From Flavobacterium frigidimaris (GTDB lineage: Bacteria > Bacteroidota > Bacteroidia > Flavobacteriales > Flavobacteriaceae): 64,000 bases of DNA. This document shows, piece after piece, positions 10,301-23,163 of the stretch. The translations under genes and the position numbers were made by a program. The stretch lies in the NCBI GenBank assembly GCA_900129595.1, contig FQWG01000008.1:62001-126000 (forward strand), given 5' to 3'. Each line of letters starts with the position of its first letter. The stretch's first letter is position 1. The notes under the pieces are model-generated. The model had not been told where the DNA came from. It saw nothing but the letters and a program-made list of their open reading frames with translations, and searched no databases.

Positions 10301-10448
10301 TTGTTCCTTTAACAATAACATTTGCCCCTGGGATCGGAATTCCGCTTTGAGCATCTGTTATCGTTCCTTTTACTGTTGTTTGTGCCTGCAGACCTTGAAA
10401 TCCGAATAAGCAAATTACAAACAGTAATTTTAGTACGTCCTTAATCAT
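7353..10448 (-). CDS. SusC/RagA-family TonB-linked outer-membrane glycan importer
   Basis: 1031 residues. Signal peptide 1-22 (ending GLQAQ), a carboxypeptidase-regulatory-like domain (about 25-100, TVKGTITDAQSGIPIPGANV), the plug (about 105-240, with VVVTALGIKREKK, SGKVAGLNF, MYVVDGVPIS, VLKGPSAAALYG, GVIVITTKSG), then the 22-strand barrel ending in the usual terminal aromatic (VNVKFGF). It takes up oligosaccharides at the outer membrane, driven by TonB-ExbBD. It forms an operon with the SusD-like gene (16 bp apart). There is no STN domain, so ECF-sigma type regulation through this receptor is not expected. The upstream 260 bp carries several palindromes that could be operators. Confidence 0.97.
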   Translation of the reverse strand: MIKDVLKLLFVICLFGFQGLQAQTTVKGTITDAQSGIPIPGANVIVKGTKTSASSDFDGKYSISVPNQSSVLVFTYVGSEPKEVAVGNQSTVNVALGAATQQLGEVVVTALGIKREKKAITYSAQNISVDELSEARSLNVANSLSGKVAGLNFSTTSNGVGSSSRITLRGNRSLTGNNQPMYVVDGVPISNGTTNTNPDIDTGGTTQPDGISNINPEDIASMTVLKGPSAAALYGTRASNGVIVITTKSGKSGKTSVSLSSNFMASSAYDLMNLQNQYGQGTLGAYNATSSSSWGGKLDGSQVSAWQLVRNPNYTGPATTSYSPQPNNVIDFYKTGYNLANTLTVTTGNEKAQGYFSYTNTKAEGIVGGNQLDRHNVNLRLTSKISDKLSLDVKTNYIVQDIDNLLRTGEESIGTSAYLLPRSIKFNEYKDFEYFDAAGQRQMNYFLDEAGAPGGNPYWSALRDDARTDKRNRFIGLASLKYDFTNKISLQVRTGLDQMTNKNVRNRYATIAFNNNLGSYSESYETVSEFNTDALLSYNEKVGDFTIGVNAGANSLQQRSSSLYSGGVLSKRNFFALSNVATVQSTSTASEKRINSVYGFSQIGFRNYLFLDLTARNDWSSTLPAANRSFFYPSVGLSAVLSDMFTFPEAISYAKLRGSYAKVGNDTDPYQTSSRLSYIGGNGGMLYAQTTAANPDLRPEMSSSVEFGGEIKFFKNRLGLDVTYFKTNTKDQIFYINTPESSSTSRAVVNGGEIQNNGIEVVLTATPVQTENFSWDVTANFATYKSEVKSIYGGREELVLGEGRLVRSKVIQGGEYGDLYIKGFQRSPDGKIIVNSAGLPLATNSFDVRAGNFNPDWTAGLKNNFKYKDFSLSFLVDFRIGGEVISYTQARQAGLGVSDVTLAGREGGIIVDGVVATGGGNYVQNTTSINAEQYWTAIGQRTPIAEPFIYDATNIRLRELVLGYSLPKRILANSGFTNIDFSLVGRNLFFFVNKAKYFDPEAGAGTGNLQGIESFNIPSTRDYGVNVKFGF

Positions 10449-10491
10449 GTTTAGTTGTTTTGAGTTAATAACATGTTAAACTTATGAATAC

Positions 10492-10636
10492 ATTTTGTTA
10501 ACAAAATATAATTTCGACAAATGACAGGTTTGAAAAGGTGTAGGGAATACATTTATCCTTTTTGATCACGAAAACGTTTTAAATTGTAATCTTAATCTTC
10601 TTTATAAATAATTCTCATTTCGAGGTAATCGAAATG
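10492..10636. promoter_or_regulatory. Cluster of three palindromes upstream of susC
   Basis: Within the 260 bp between the GH3 stop and the susC start are ATTTTGTTAACAAAAT (10492-10507, perfect 16 bp), AAAACGTTTT (10571-10580, with the central CG typical of LacI-family operators) and CATTTCGA-GGTAA-TCGAAATG (10616-10636, perfect 8-5-8). Such clustering is not seen in front of the other genes of the locus. Operator function is inferred. Confidence 0.4.
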
Positions 10637-10708
10637 ATTTTCCCTTTTTTCAATAGCATTCTTCGCTTAACATGTTATTCACTAAACATTTTATTCCATT
10701 TACAGGAA

Positions 10709-13369
10709 TTAGTTCAATACTTTGAAATCTGTTTTAAGGACGTCAACGGAGTTTCCTCCTACCATAACTTCAAAATCTCCGGGCTCTACAACCCTTTTCA
10801 TTTCACGGTTCCAGATCGATAATTCATCTGGAGTAAGCGTAAATTCAACTGTTGCAGTTGCTCCTTTTTTAATAGGTAATCGCTTAAATCCTTTTAAGGT
10901 TTTTGCGGGAGTTGTTACGCTGCTGTATTTATCATGAAGATACAATTGCACTACCTCATCGCCATCCAGATTTCCTGTATTTTTGACATCGACACTCACT
11001 TTCAGTTCTCCGTCAGCTTGGATTGCAGGCGAACTGATTTTAAGATTTGAATATTCAAACTTCGTATAACTCAATCCGTAACCGAATGTATATAAAGGAT
11101 GTTCACTCTCTGACACATATTTATGAATCGCAGATGGTTTTTGATTGTAATATATAGGCAGCTGCCCAACAGATTTTGGAACTGTTACGGGAAGTCTTCC
11201 GCCCGGATTATAATCTCCAAATAAAACATCGGCTACAGCTCTTCCTCCTAATTCTCCCGGAAACCAGCCTTCGATAACTGCCGGAATGTTTTCGCTGATC
11301 CAATTGGTAGAAAGCGGACGTCCGTTGAGCAATACGCAAATTACCGGTGTTCCTGTTTTTTGAATCGCTTCAATCAGTTCCTGCTGCATCCCGTGTAAAT
11401 CCAATGAAGCAACATCTCTGTTTTCTTCCACCAATTCGTTAGATTCTCCTAAAACGACAATCGCAACATCGGCTTTTTTAGCAATGTCGATCGCCGGCTG
11501 AAAGTTTACTTTTTCCAGATTCCAACGCAAATGCGCTCTGGCTCCCCAGCCTCCTTCCCACATTTCGATACGGACTTTATACTTTTTTCCCGCTTCGATA
11601 TTTTTTGGAGTTGTCACCATGCTTGTCGCCCCTTTCGTCCAGTTGTCAATCACCAATTGATCGTCAATCCACATTCTGATTCCGTCATCAGAACTTAAAC
11701 CCAGCCAGCCATCAAAGGCTTTATCTGATTTTAGATATCCTGTCCAGCGAATAGAGAAATCATCATCTGTAACGCCATCGCCCGGAGACCAAGGCCAGTC
11801 AAACTCTAATTGGCTGTCGATACGGGTCAAAGCCGGAGCTCCTTCTACATTTCTGTTATTGAAATACTCCCCTTTTAATCCGTTTTGGGATTCATCCGGC
11901 GTAAATAAATATTTCGACGGTATAATCTGCCCTTTTACAATTAAAGAAACTCCTTCTTCATAAAGTACATTGGCAGTTTTACCCACAACTTCCTGAACTC
12001 CTTCTAAAACCGTTGTTCCCACTTTGTTTTTAACGGAATATCCTCCTAATCTCGAAGCATTTGCGTTTGGACCAATAACGGCAACTGTTTTAATATCTTT
12101 CTTTAAAGGCAGTATGTTGTTTTCGTTTTTTAATAAAACAATCGATTTGTGCGCCGCTTCAAGAGCAACATCCTGATTTTCTTTGGTATGAAAACGTTCT
12201 TTAATTAAATTTTTATCTGTATACGGATTTTCGAATAATCCCAATAAGAACTTCAATCTCAAAACTCCTCCCGCAGCACGATCAATCTGCTCCATTGTCA
12301 GTTTCTTTTCGTTGACCAGTTCTACGATGCTGGTCTGCCAGAATTCATTTGTAAAATCATAGAACTGCATATCCACTCCCGCTGCAACGGCTTCTCTAAT
12401 ACTTTCTTTTGGAGAATTTGTCACATAATGTGTGGTCTGTAAATATTTTATTGCACCTAAATCAGATACTACAATTCCTTTGAAACCCCACTCTTTTCTC
12501 AAAACATCAGTTAGTAACCAATGATTTGCCGCACATGGAATCCCGTCTAATTCAGAGTATGCACACATTGTTCCCAATGCACCGCCTTTTCTGAATGCTT
12601 TTTCAAATGACGGCAAGAAGTCCTGACGTGCTGCACGCTCACCCACCAATACAGGCGAAGAATTTGCTCCGCCTTCCGGAATACCGTGAACTGCAAAGTG
12701 TTTTGGCTCTGCAATAATAGAACGATCTGATTTTAGATCATCTCCCTGCATTCCTTTTATCATTGCCGTTCCCATTTCGCCAACCAGATAGACATCTTCA
12801 CCAAATGTTTCGGCAACTCTGCCCCAGCGTGGTTCGCGGCCAACATCAAGATTGGGTCCTAAACCAAAATGAACTCCGTGTGCCCTGGCTTCGGTACCAA
12901 TTACACCGCCCACTTTTTTCATCAAATTAGTATCCCAGGTGGCACCTAAACCTATATTCATTGGGAACGCCGTACTACCGTCATCTAAATAACCGTGAAG
13001 CATCTCGCACATGATAAGTGCAGGAATTCCCCATTTGTTTCTTTTGATTACTTCGCTCTGAAGTGTATTAATCATTTTTGCAGATCGTGGATAAATATCA
13101 TGAATTGCTCCAATTCCCAGATTTCCAATTTTTGCCGCAGACCTGGTTTTAGAAAAATCTTCTTTTTCCTTAAAAAATTCGCCTTTGTACATGTCCATCT
13201 GACGTACCTTTTCTTCCAGTGACATTCGGCTTAATAAATCACTTACCCTTTCTTCTACAGGTAGTTTTGCATCCTGATACGGGTACTTTTTCTGGGCTTG
13301 AATTGGGCAAAAGAATCCCGCAGCCATTACAAAAATAATGGCTGTTTTTTTGATTTTTAATTGTAACAT
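10709..13369 (-). CDS. GH3 beta-glycosidase with inserted PA14 domain
   Basis: 886 residues with signal peptide (about 1-25). Order: GH3 N-terminal TIM barrel (about 35-380), GH3 C-terminal domain (starting about 400), a PA14 carbohydrate-binding insertion (about 495-620, GLKGEYFNNRNVEG to RAHLRWN), the rest of the GH3 C domain (LGESNELVEENRD), then a fibronectin-III-like domain (about 800-870). The nucleophile is Asp303 in GIVVSDLGAI; many GH3 beta-glucosidases have SDW here. Secreted beta-glucosidase or related exo-beta-glycosidase; the exact sugar is not determinable. It is last in the GH29-GH92-GH3 run, 12 bp after GH92. Confidence 0.93.
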   Translation of the reverse strand: MLQLKIKKTAIIFVMAAGFFCPIQAQKKYPYQDAKLPVEERVSDLLSRMSLEEKVRQMDMYKGEFFKEKEDFSKTRSAAKIGNLGIGAIHDIYPRSAKMINTLQSEVIKRNKWGIPALIMCEMLHGYLDDGSTAFPMNIGLGATWDTNLMKKVGGVIGTEARAHGVHFGLGPNLDVGREPRWGRVAETFGEDVYLVGEMGTAMIKGMQGDDLKSDRSIIAEPKHFAVHGIPEGGANSSPVLVGERAARQDFLPSFEKAFRKGGALGTMCAYSELDGIPCAANHWLLTDVLRKEWGFKGIVVSDLGAIKYLQTTHYVTNSPKESIREAVAAGVDMQFYDFTNEFWQTSIVELVNEKKLTMEQIDRAAGGVLRLKFLLGLFENPYTDKNLIKERFHTKENQDVALEAAHKSIVLLKNENNILPLKKDIKTVAVIGPNANASRLGGYSVKNKVGTTVLEGVQEVVGKTANVLYEEGVSLIVKGQIIPSKYLFTPDESQNGLKGEYFNNRNVEGAPALTRIDSQLEFDWPWSPGDGVTDDDFSIRWTGYLKSDKAFDGWLGLSSDDGIRMWIDDQLVIDNWTKGATSMVTTPKNIEAGKKYKVRIEMWEGGWGARAHLRWNLEKVNFQPAIDIAKKADVAIVVLGESNELVEENRDVASLDLHGMQQELIEAIQKTGTPVICVLLNGRPLSTNWISENIPAVIEGWFPGELGGRAVADVLFGDYNPGGRLPVTVPKSVGQLPIYYNQKPSAIHKYVSESEHPLYTFGYGLSYTKFEYSNLKISSPAIQADGELKVSVDVKNTGNLDGDEVVQLYLHDKYSSVTTPAKTLKGFKRLPIKKGATATVEFTLTPDELSIWNREMKRVVEPGDFEVMVGGNSVDVLKTDFKVLN

Positions 13370-13381
13370 AGTTGTGAGTGT

Positions 13382-15622
13382 TTAGTACTGAATCACCTTG
13401 AGCGTTTTTCCATTCACAAAAGCATCGTGCGAAATAAAATAACTGTTCAATGGTTTTCCATCCAATTGAATTTGTTTGATTTTGTCGTCACTATTGATTT
13501 CTCTTTCGATGACAACACTTTCTTTTTTATAATATCGGGGATCTAATTTTATGGTCACTTTATCAAACATTGGCGTTGTAATCGTGTAAATTGGATCTCC
13601 CGGAGAAATTGGGTAAATTCCCATCATAGAATATACCAACCAGGCAGACATCGTTCCGGTATCGTCATTTCCGGGCAATCCTTTTGGCTCATTTCTGAAA
13701 TATTCACGTACCAGTTTTTTGACCATTTCCTGACTCTTCCATTCTTCGCCTTTTATATAATTAAATAAATAAGGATAAGCGATATCCGGTTCGTTTGCCA
13801 TGTCAAATTGCTTGATATCAAAAACTTTTTGCAATTGATCTGAGAACGCTTTTTCACCGCCCATTAATTTCATCAACCCCTTGATATCATGCGGCACCAT
13901 AAAAGCATATTGCCACGCATTGCCTTCAATAAAACCTACATTTGTCTGAAAATTAGATCCTGCTTCCGGATCAAAAGGTTCATACCATTTTCCGTTAGCC
14001 AATCTTGGGCGAAGTAATTTTAAATCTTTGTCGTATAACTTTTGGTAAGAAAGCGAACGTTTGGTAAAACGCTTATAATCGTCTTTTTCTCCTAACGCTT
14101 TCGCTAAAAGTGAAATTGCATAATCTGACGTATTGTATTCTTGAGTTGTAGAAACCGGACCGGCATAATTAGTCGATAAATATCCTTTTTCGATATATTC
14201 TTTAAGTCCGGGACGCAACGGATTATTTTCTGTCTGATCGGCCCCTTTCAGCATTGCGTAATATGCCTTGTAAATATCAAAATCCTGAATTCCCTTTAAG
14301 CAGGCGTCAACGATAACAATACTTGCAGGATCTCCTACCATCGTAAATGTTTCTGTTGAATTTAATTCCCATTTTGGCAGCCAGCCGTTTTCATCATACA
14401 TATCCAGCATGCTTTTTATCATATCTGATTGCTGCTTAGGATAAACTAAAGACGTTAGCGGATGCATATTTCTGTAGGTATCCCACAAAGAAAACACGGT
14501 ATAACGCGTACCTGTGGTTTTGCCTATCTTAGTTCTTTTGATTTTCGGATATTCCCCGTTAATATCATTTAAAGTATTGGGATGTATTAAAGTATGGTAC
14601 AATGCGGTGTAAAAAATAACTTTATCCTGATAAGAACCTCCTTCGACTAAAATCTTCGAAAGTTCTTCGTTCCATTCGTCATACGTTTCTTTGTAAACGG
14701 CATCAAAATTTTTATTTCCGGTTTCTTTTTCTAAATTCTCACGGGCATTTTCGATACTTACATACGACACTCCAATTTTTACTTCAACGGTTTCTTCCTT
14801 AGCGAATTTATACGTAAAGTAAGTTCCTATACTGTCGCCAACAACCGTTTTTATGGTGTTGTCCATCATTCTGGTTTTCCCGTTATATCCCATCCATTGT
14901 GCTTCTACGCCTTCATATTTTGGTGTTTTTTTCCAAACTCCGAATTTATCTGCGGGTTTTGAAAATTTAGCTACAAAATATACCGGATAAGCATCTTCAG
15001 GACTGTTATAACAAAATGATCCCACGGTGCGCATTCCTTCTATTTCTGTCGAAGAAACTACTTTTACCATCGCTCCTTCTTCATTTGTTAAACCTAAACC
15101 AAGATTCAACAAAATATTAGATTGCCCTTTTGGGAAAGTGAATTTGCTTACTCCTACTCTTTTTGAAGCTGTAAATTCGCCTTTGACTTTATATTTATCA
15201 ATATTAACACTGTAATAAGCCGTTTTAGACACTTCTTTCGAATAAGCAGAACCATATTGCAGATGGTTGGTTTCGACTGCGCCTGTTGTTGGCATTAATA
15301 AAATAACACCTAAATCAGGACAACCTACTCCGCTTAAATTAACCTGACTGAATCCCGTTAAAAACGTATTTTCATTTACATAAGGGTTAGACAGCCATTG
15401 ACTGTCTTTTTCTAAACGATTTTGAGCGCCCGCCACATTAAACGGACTAATGCTTGCCATACCTCTTGGTGCAATTGGTCCGGGAGACGTAGCGCCATAA
15501 TTTGAAGTTCCGATAAGGGGATTTACGAACTCTGCCGGCTGTTGTGCAAAAGCATTTATGCCAAAAAACAGCATGTTAAAAACACATGCTGCCTGTATGG
15601 TTATTTTTTTAGTCAAAATCAT
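13382..15622 (-). CDS. GH92 alpha-mannosidase (first of two)
   Basis: 746 residues from the ATG at 15622. A start at 15652 would overlap the GH29 gene and put ten charged residues before the signal peptide (MILTKKITIQAACVF...AFAQ), so 15622 is preferred. GH92 features: FVNPLIGTSNYG and PGPIAPRGMASISPF in the N-terminal beta domain, then VFSLWDTYRNMHP, EGNAWQYAFMVPHD and GNDDTGTMSAW in the (alpha/alpha)6 catalytic domain, the last two holding the acid and base residues. GH92 enzymes are calcium-dependent exo-alpha-mannosidases that trim N-glycans. The linkage preference (alpha-1,2, 1,3 or 1,6) is not assignable here. Operon with GH29 (10 bp) and GH3 (12 bp). Confidence 0.95.
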   Translation of the reverse strand: MILTKKITIQAACVFNMLFFGINAFAQQPAEFVNPLIGTSNYGATSPGPIAPRGMASISPFNVAGAQNRLEKDSQWLSNPYVNENTFLTGFSQVNLSGVGCPDLGVILLMPTTGAVETNHLQYGSAYSKEVSKTAYYSVNIDKYKVKGEFTASKRVGVSKFTFPKGQSNILLNLGLGLTNEEGAMVKVVSSTEIEGMRTVGSFCYNSPEDAYPVYFVAKFSKPADKFGVWKKTPKYEGVEAQWMGYNGKTRMMDNTIKTVVGDSIGTYFTYKFAKEETVEVKIGVSYVSIENARENLEKETGNKNFDAVYKETYDEWNEELSKILVEGGSYQDKVIFYTALYHTLIHPNTLNDINGEYPKIKRTKIGKTTGTRYTVFSLWDTYRNMHPLTSLVYPKQQSDMIKSMLDMYDENGWLPKWELNSTETFTMVGDPASIVIVDACLKGIQDFDIYKAYYAMLKGADQTENNPLRPGLKEYIEKGYLSTNYAGPVSTTQEYNTSDYAISLLAKALGEKDDYKRFTKRSLSYQKLYDKDLKLLRPRLANGKWYEPFDPEAGSNFQTNVGFIEGNAWQYAFMVPHDIKGLMKLMGGEKAFSDQLQKVFDIKQFDMANEPDIAYPYLFNYIKGEEWKSQEMVKKLVREYFRNEPKGLPGNDDTGTMSAWLVYSMMGIYPISPGDPIYTITTPMFDKVTIKLDPRYYKKESVVIEREINSDDKIKQIQLDGKPLNSYFISHDAFVNGKTLKVIQY

Positions 15623-15632
15623 ATTTAGTCTT

Positions 15633-17117
15633 CTATCTGTTAATGGCTTCAATCTTTAAAGTCCAGACTTCTTTACAGGGTAAATTATTTAGTAAGCTTT
15701 CTGGAATTGTGACTTTAAATCCGTCAGCAAATTTAGTCCATTTTAAGGCTTTTTTAGAACCTAACATCGTAATTTTTGTTCCTTTTTTAGGATTAATCGA
15801 TTTTACCACCACTTCAGATGCGATTTTATTCTCTCCTTCTTTGGCCAAATAAAACAAGAATACATTTCCGGCTTTATTTTGCGTCATACAAATGTTATTT
15901 TCCTTAAACGGAGCAATTGGTTTTGTGTTATAAATGGCGGTACTGTTTACTTTCATCCAATCTGCGTAAGCTGCCAGTAAATCATAAGCTCCTTTTTGCC
16001 ATTCTCCTTCAGGACTTGGAGCAACATTCAATAATAAATTCCCGCCTTTTGCTACCACATCAACAAGCATCTGAATACCTTCTCTGCCTGTCATATACTT
16101 TGCATCCGGAGTATACGACCATCCTCCGCCGGAAGTAATACAAGATTCCCAGGGATAAGGAAGTGTTTTTTCCGGAACTCTGTTTTCAGGAGTCAGGTAA
16201 TTTTGGTTTTTACTGTGAACTGCTCTGTCGACTACGATTAATCCGGGTTGTTTCTGACGTGCTTTTACCACCAGTTCGTCCATTTTAGGATCCTGATCTA
16301 CAGCTCTGTGTTTGATAAAACCATTTTTAGAGGTATTCTCTGCAAATTTGCCATCATAGTATTCTTTAATATCTTGTGGACTATCTTTTTGAACCCATCC
16401 GCCATCTAACCATAAAATGTCTACTTTACCGTAATTGGTGAGGATTTCTAAAATTTGGTTGTGTGTAAAATCAACATATTTCTGCCATTTTTCTGGATAC
16501 AATAACGGGTCATAGTTTACGTTTCTGTCAAAAGGAGGGAAATAAGGATCCCAGTAATTTTCGTTGTGCCAGTCCGGTTTAGAAAAATAAGCTCCCGTTG
16601 AGATATTCTCATTTCTAAAAGCAGTAAAAACTTCTTTCAGAATATCTGCTTTGGGATTGGCGCTAAACGGACAATCTTTGTCTGTTACTTTATAATCAGA
16701 ATATTTTGTGTCGTACATACTAAATCCGTCATGGTGTTTTGTTGTAAAAACCATGTACTTCATTCCTGCTGCTTTGGCTGCTTTGGCCCATTTGGCCGGA
16801 TCAAATTTTGTTGGATTAAAGGTCTTTTTCAAACCTTCATACTCTTTTACATACTCTGTATAATTTCCCGGATTGCTTCCTTTTTTGCGTTCACACCATC
16901 CGTAATCTTCCGGGCAAATTGACCAGGATTCTACAATTCCCCATTGACTGTAAGTTCCCCAGTGCATCAACAATCCGAACTTTTTTCCCTGCCATTCCTC
17001 CAGATTTTTCAATACCAGCGGATCTGTTTCCGGTATATAACGCTCGTCTTCATAAATGGCCTGTGAGAACATTTGAACTGAAAACAATACTGCAATTATC
17101 AATATTCCTCTTTTCAT
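15633..17117 (-). CDS. GH29 alpha-L-fucosidase
   Basis: 494 residues; signal peptide about 1-19 (MKRGILIIAVLFSVQMFSQA). The family core is clear: FGLLMHWGTYSQWG, YMVFTTKHHDGFSMYDTKYSDY, and the nucleophile Asp238 in KVDILWLDGGW, followed by the C-terminal beta domain. It hydrolyses alpha-L-fucose from glycan termini or core positions in the periplasm. A very similar fold is used by some GH29 members acting on other fuco-configured sugars, so the linkage is open. First gene of a GH29-GH92-GH3 run; about 206 bp with repeat sequence separate it from GH20. Confidence 0.95.
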   Translation of the reverse strand: MKRGILIIAVLFSVQMFSQAIYEDERYIPETDPLVLKNLEEWQGKKFGLLMHWGTYSQWGIVESWSICPEDYGWCERKKGSNPGNYTEYVKEYEGLKKTFNPTKFDPAKWAKAAKAAGMKYMVFTTKHHDGFSMYDTKYSDYKVTDKDCPFSANPKADILKEVFTAFRNENISTGAYFSKPDWHNENYWDPYFPPFDRNVNYDPLLYPEKWQKYVDFTHNQILEILTNYGKVDILWLDGGWVQKDSPQDIKEYYDGKFAENTSKNGFIKHRAVDQDPKMDELVVKARQKQPGLIVVDRAVHSKNQNYLTPENRVPEKTLPYPWESCITSGGGWSYTPDAKYMTGREGIQMLVDVVAKGGNLLLNVAPSPEGEWQKGAYDLLAAYADWMKVNSTAIYNTKPIAPFKENNICMTQNKAGNVFLFYLAKEGENKIASEVVVKSINPKKGTKITMLGSKKALKWTKFADGFKVTIPESLLNNLPCKEVWTLKIEAINR

Positions 17118-17203
17118 TTTTATTCTTTTTAAAGGTTTTTGGTTTCGTTTTTTGTTTTGTTTTGTTTTTATGTTGTGATTTCTAACATTTCAGAGCTAAA
17201 AAG

Positions 17204-17325
17204 AGCAATGAGCTATTGTGCGAGAAACCGGTTTCTTTACTACTCTTTTTTATTCACTCTAAAAATAAATCCTATGTTACTAGGTGTTTAAACCTTTATT
17301 TGCAATTCAAACTTTGACAAAGTTT
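17204..17325. repeat. Degenerate TTTAAACAC-type repeat plus CTTTGACAAAG palindrome
   Basis: 17271-17292 resembles the 21-bp end of the MITE-like family found intact at 40324-40528 (CTATGTTACTAGGTGTTTAAA). Immediately after, AAACTTTGACAAAGTTT (17309-17325) is a perfect palindrome overlapping the GH20 stop codon. Confidence 0.5.
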
Positions 17326-19642
17326 AATTCACTAAAATTTCATCTACAAATAACCATGAATCCTCGCCTTTAGGACTTTTCTTTAAGTTATAAGCAATTA
17401 CTTTTACAAATCTGGCATTCGTTTTTACAAAATTGATTTTGAAACTTTTCAATTCTGATGTCACATTTGCGGCATAATCACGGGATATTTTTCCAACTTC
17501 TTTATACTTGATTCCGTCATTCGAAACCAAAACCTTAATCTGTACAGGAAAAAATATACCCGCGCCCTGACTTTCTAAAGTTCCAATGATTACCTGCTCA
17601 ACACTTTCCTGTTTTTCAAAATCAATCACCAGTTCCATATCATTTACCAGCCATGCCTGCCATTGTCCGTCATGAAAATTTTTACTGCCGCGAATGGTAT
17701 TGACCATCGTATTGGCATCTCCTTTATAGTTTTGATTGAATGCTGTTAAGTATCTTACTTTGTGCGCCACTGCTTTATGAAAAACAATTGTATCCGTAAA
17801 CGTTTTTCCAATGGGTTTATCATCCTGAAACAGCGATGCTTTTAGAACAGTTGTGGCTTTAAACTCAATTGGGTTCACATATTTTTCTGCATGGCGATCG
17901 ATACTTTTATCTCCCAAAACATATCGGATATCCGGATTTGGAAATTCGTTTTTCAATGCCACATTGATTTGTTTTTTAACCAAATCTGCACTTGAAGAAG
18001 CGGTAACCAGATAAGCACTTTTTGCATAATTGATTCCCAGATAATCGTAGCGTGTCAATAATGGCATTAATCTCGTTGTAAAATCATTCCAGTTGCGGCT
18101 TTCTTTTGAACTCCATAAAACTTCAGCCATAGCAGCCAGTCTCGGAAAAATCATGTATTCTGAATCCTTTGGTCCTGCAAGATGTTCTGCCCATAAATTG
18201 GCCTGTCCGCCCAGAACATGATTGGCTTCGACAGCCGACATTGTTGGTACCACAGGATCAAACTCATAAACTTTATTCAAGGGTGTATAAGCATCAAAAG
18301 CCAAAGGTTCGTCGTTTTGAGGTCCCTGATAAAAATTAAAATAACAATGTGATTCCGGAGTCATAATAACATCATGTCCCTGATCTGCTGCTTCAATACC
18401 GCCTTTTGTTCCTCTCCAGCTCATTACGGTTGCTTCGGGAGCTAAACCTCCTTCGACAATTTCATCCCAGCCAATTACTTTTTTGCCTTTAGAATTAATG
18501 TATTTTTCAATTCGTTTTACAAAATAACTCTGCAGTTCATTGGTGTCTTTTAACCCCAGATCTTTCATCCTTTTTTGACAATGCGGGCATTTTGTCCAAT
18601 TGGTCTTTGTCGCTTCATCTCCTCCGATATGAATGTATTTTGATGGAAAAATGGTCATGACTTCAGCCAGCACATTTTCCAGAAACTCAAATGTGCTTTC
18701 TTTTCCTGCACAATAGATATCTGTAATAGGCCATAATCCTCCTGAAGGAACACCAATGCGCTGATCAAAACAAGAGAGTTCTGGATAGGATGCAATGGCA
18801 GAACTTACGTGTGCCGGCATTTCGATTTCAGGAATTACTTCGATATTTTTTGTCGCGGCATACTTTACAATTTCTTTTAATTCTTCCTGTGTAAAAAAAC
18901 CGCCATAGGTTCCTTTTTCATCCGGATTTGTCGTTAGCCTTGCATTCCATGACAGGTTTTCCTGATCGACTCTCCATGCCCCGACTTCGGTAAGTTTTGG
19001 ATATTTCTTAATTTCAATTCTCCAGCCCTGATCGTCAACCAAATGCAGATGCAAAACATTCATTTTATGCATGGCCAGACGATCGATTGTAGCCAGGATA
19101 TAATTTTTATCAAAGAAATGACGCGATACATCCAGCATCAGACCTCTCCATTGAAAACGCGGTTCGTCTGTAATCGTTACATTCGGGATCTGCCATTTTG
19201 CAGTTGTTATTGCAGCATTACTTTCGATCGCAGTTGGCAATAATTGTCTTATTGTTTCTAGTCCATATATAAAACCAGCGTTTCCTTTTGCTGTAATGGT
19301 AATAATGTCATTGTTTACTTCCAGTTTATAAGCTTCTTTATGAAAGGCCGGATCCACCTTAAACTGAACAAAATTACGCTGCGGTGCTTTTACGCCCAAA
19401 ACCGGACGCCAGCCTGCAGCAATCCCGAATTTATTGATTAAGGCATTCGAAATCTCTTTTTGAAAATCGCTGCCGGCAACAAAAACAGTGTTTTTAGAAA
19501 ACTCGAAGATTCCCGGCTGCACTGCCAATTGATTTGGTTTTGGAATAATCTTAATGTCTTTTTCCGTGAAAATTTTCTGGCTATAACCTGAACTTAAAAC
19601 AGCAAAGAAGAGTAAGACAAAAAGTGGTTTTAATGCTCTCAT
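17324..19642 (-). CDS. GH20 beta-N-acetylhexosaminidase
   Basis: 772 residues with signal peptide (1-22). GH20b N-terminal domain (about 25-155, IIPKPNQLAVQPG), catalytic TIM barrel (about 160-510; RFQWRGLMLDVSRHF, WRIEIKKYPKLTEVGAWR, EIEMPAHVSSA) with the substrate-assisted catalytic pair Asp342-Glu343 in HIGGDEATKTNW, then a C-terminal region and a discoidin-like domain (about 640-772). It removes terminal beta-linked GlcNAc/GalNAc from N-glycan antennae or chitobiose. It starts 5 bp after the GH2 stop, so the two are almost certainly cotranscribed, giving sequential removal of beta-Gal and beta-GlcNAc (LacNAc antennae). Confidence 0.96.
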   Translation of the reverse strand: MRALKPLFVLLFFAVLSSGYSQKIFTEKDIKIIPKPNQLAVQPGIFEFSKNTVFVAGSDFQKEISNALINKFGIAAGWRPVLGVKAPQRNFVQFKVDPAFHKEAYKLEVNNDIITITAKGNAGFIYGLETIRQLLPTAIESNAAITTAKWQIPNVTITDEPRFQWRGLMLDVSRHFFDKNYILATIDRLAMHKMNVLHLHLVDDQGWRIEIKKYPKLTEVGAWRVDQENLSWNARLTTNPDEKGTYGGFFTQEELKEIVKYAATKNIEVIPEIEMPAHVSSAIASYPELSCFDQRIGVPSGGLWPITDIYCAGKESTFEFLENVLAEVMTIFPSKYIHIGGDEATKTNWTKCPHCQKRMKDLGLKDTNELQSYFVKRIEKYINSKGKKVIGWDEIVEGGLAPEATVMSWRGTKGGIEAADQGHDVIMTPESHCYFNFYQGPQNDEPLAFDAYTPLNKVYEFDPVVPTMSAVEANHVLGGQANLWAEHLAGPKDSEYMIFPRLAAMAEVLWSSKESRNWNDFTTRLMPLLTRYDYLGINYAKSAYLVTASSSADLVKKQINVALKNEFPNPDIRYVLGDKSIDRHAEKYVNPIEFKATTVLKASLFQDDKPIGKTFTDTIVFHKAVAHKVRYLTAFNQNYKGDANTMVNTIRGSKNFHDGQWQAWLVNDMELVIDFEKQESVEQVIIGTLESQGAGIFFPVQIKVLVSNDGIKYKEVGKISRDYAANVTSELKSFKINFVKTNARFVKVIAYNLKKSPKGEDSWLFVDEILVN

Positions 19643-19647
19643 AATTA

Positions 19648-23163
<3,516 letters not shown>

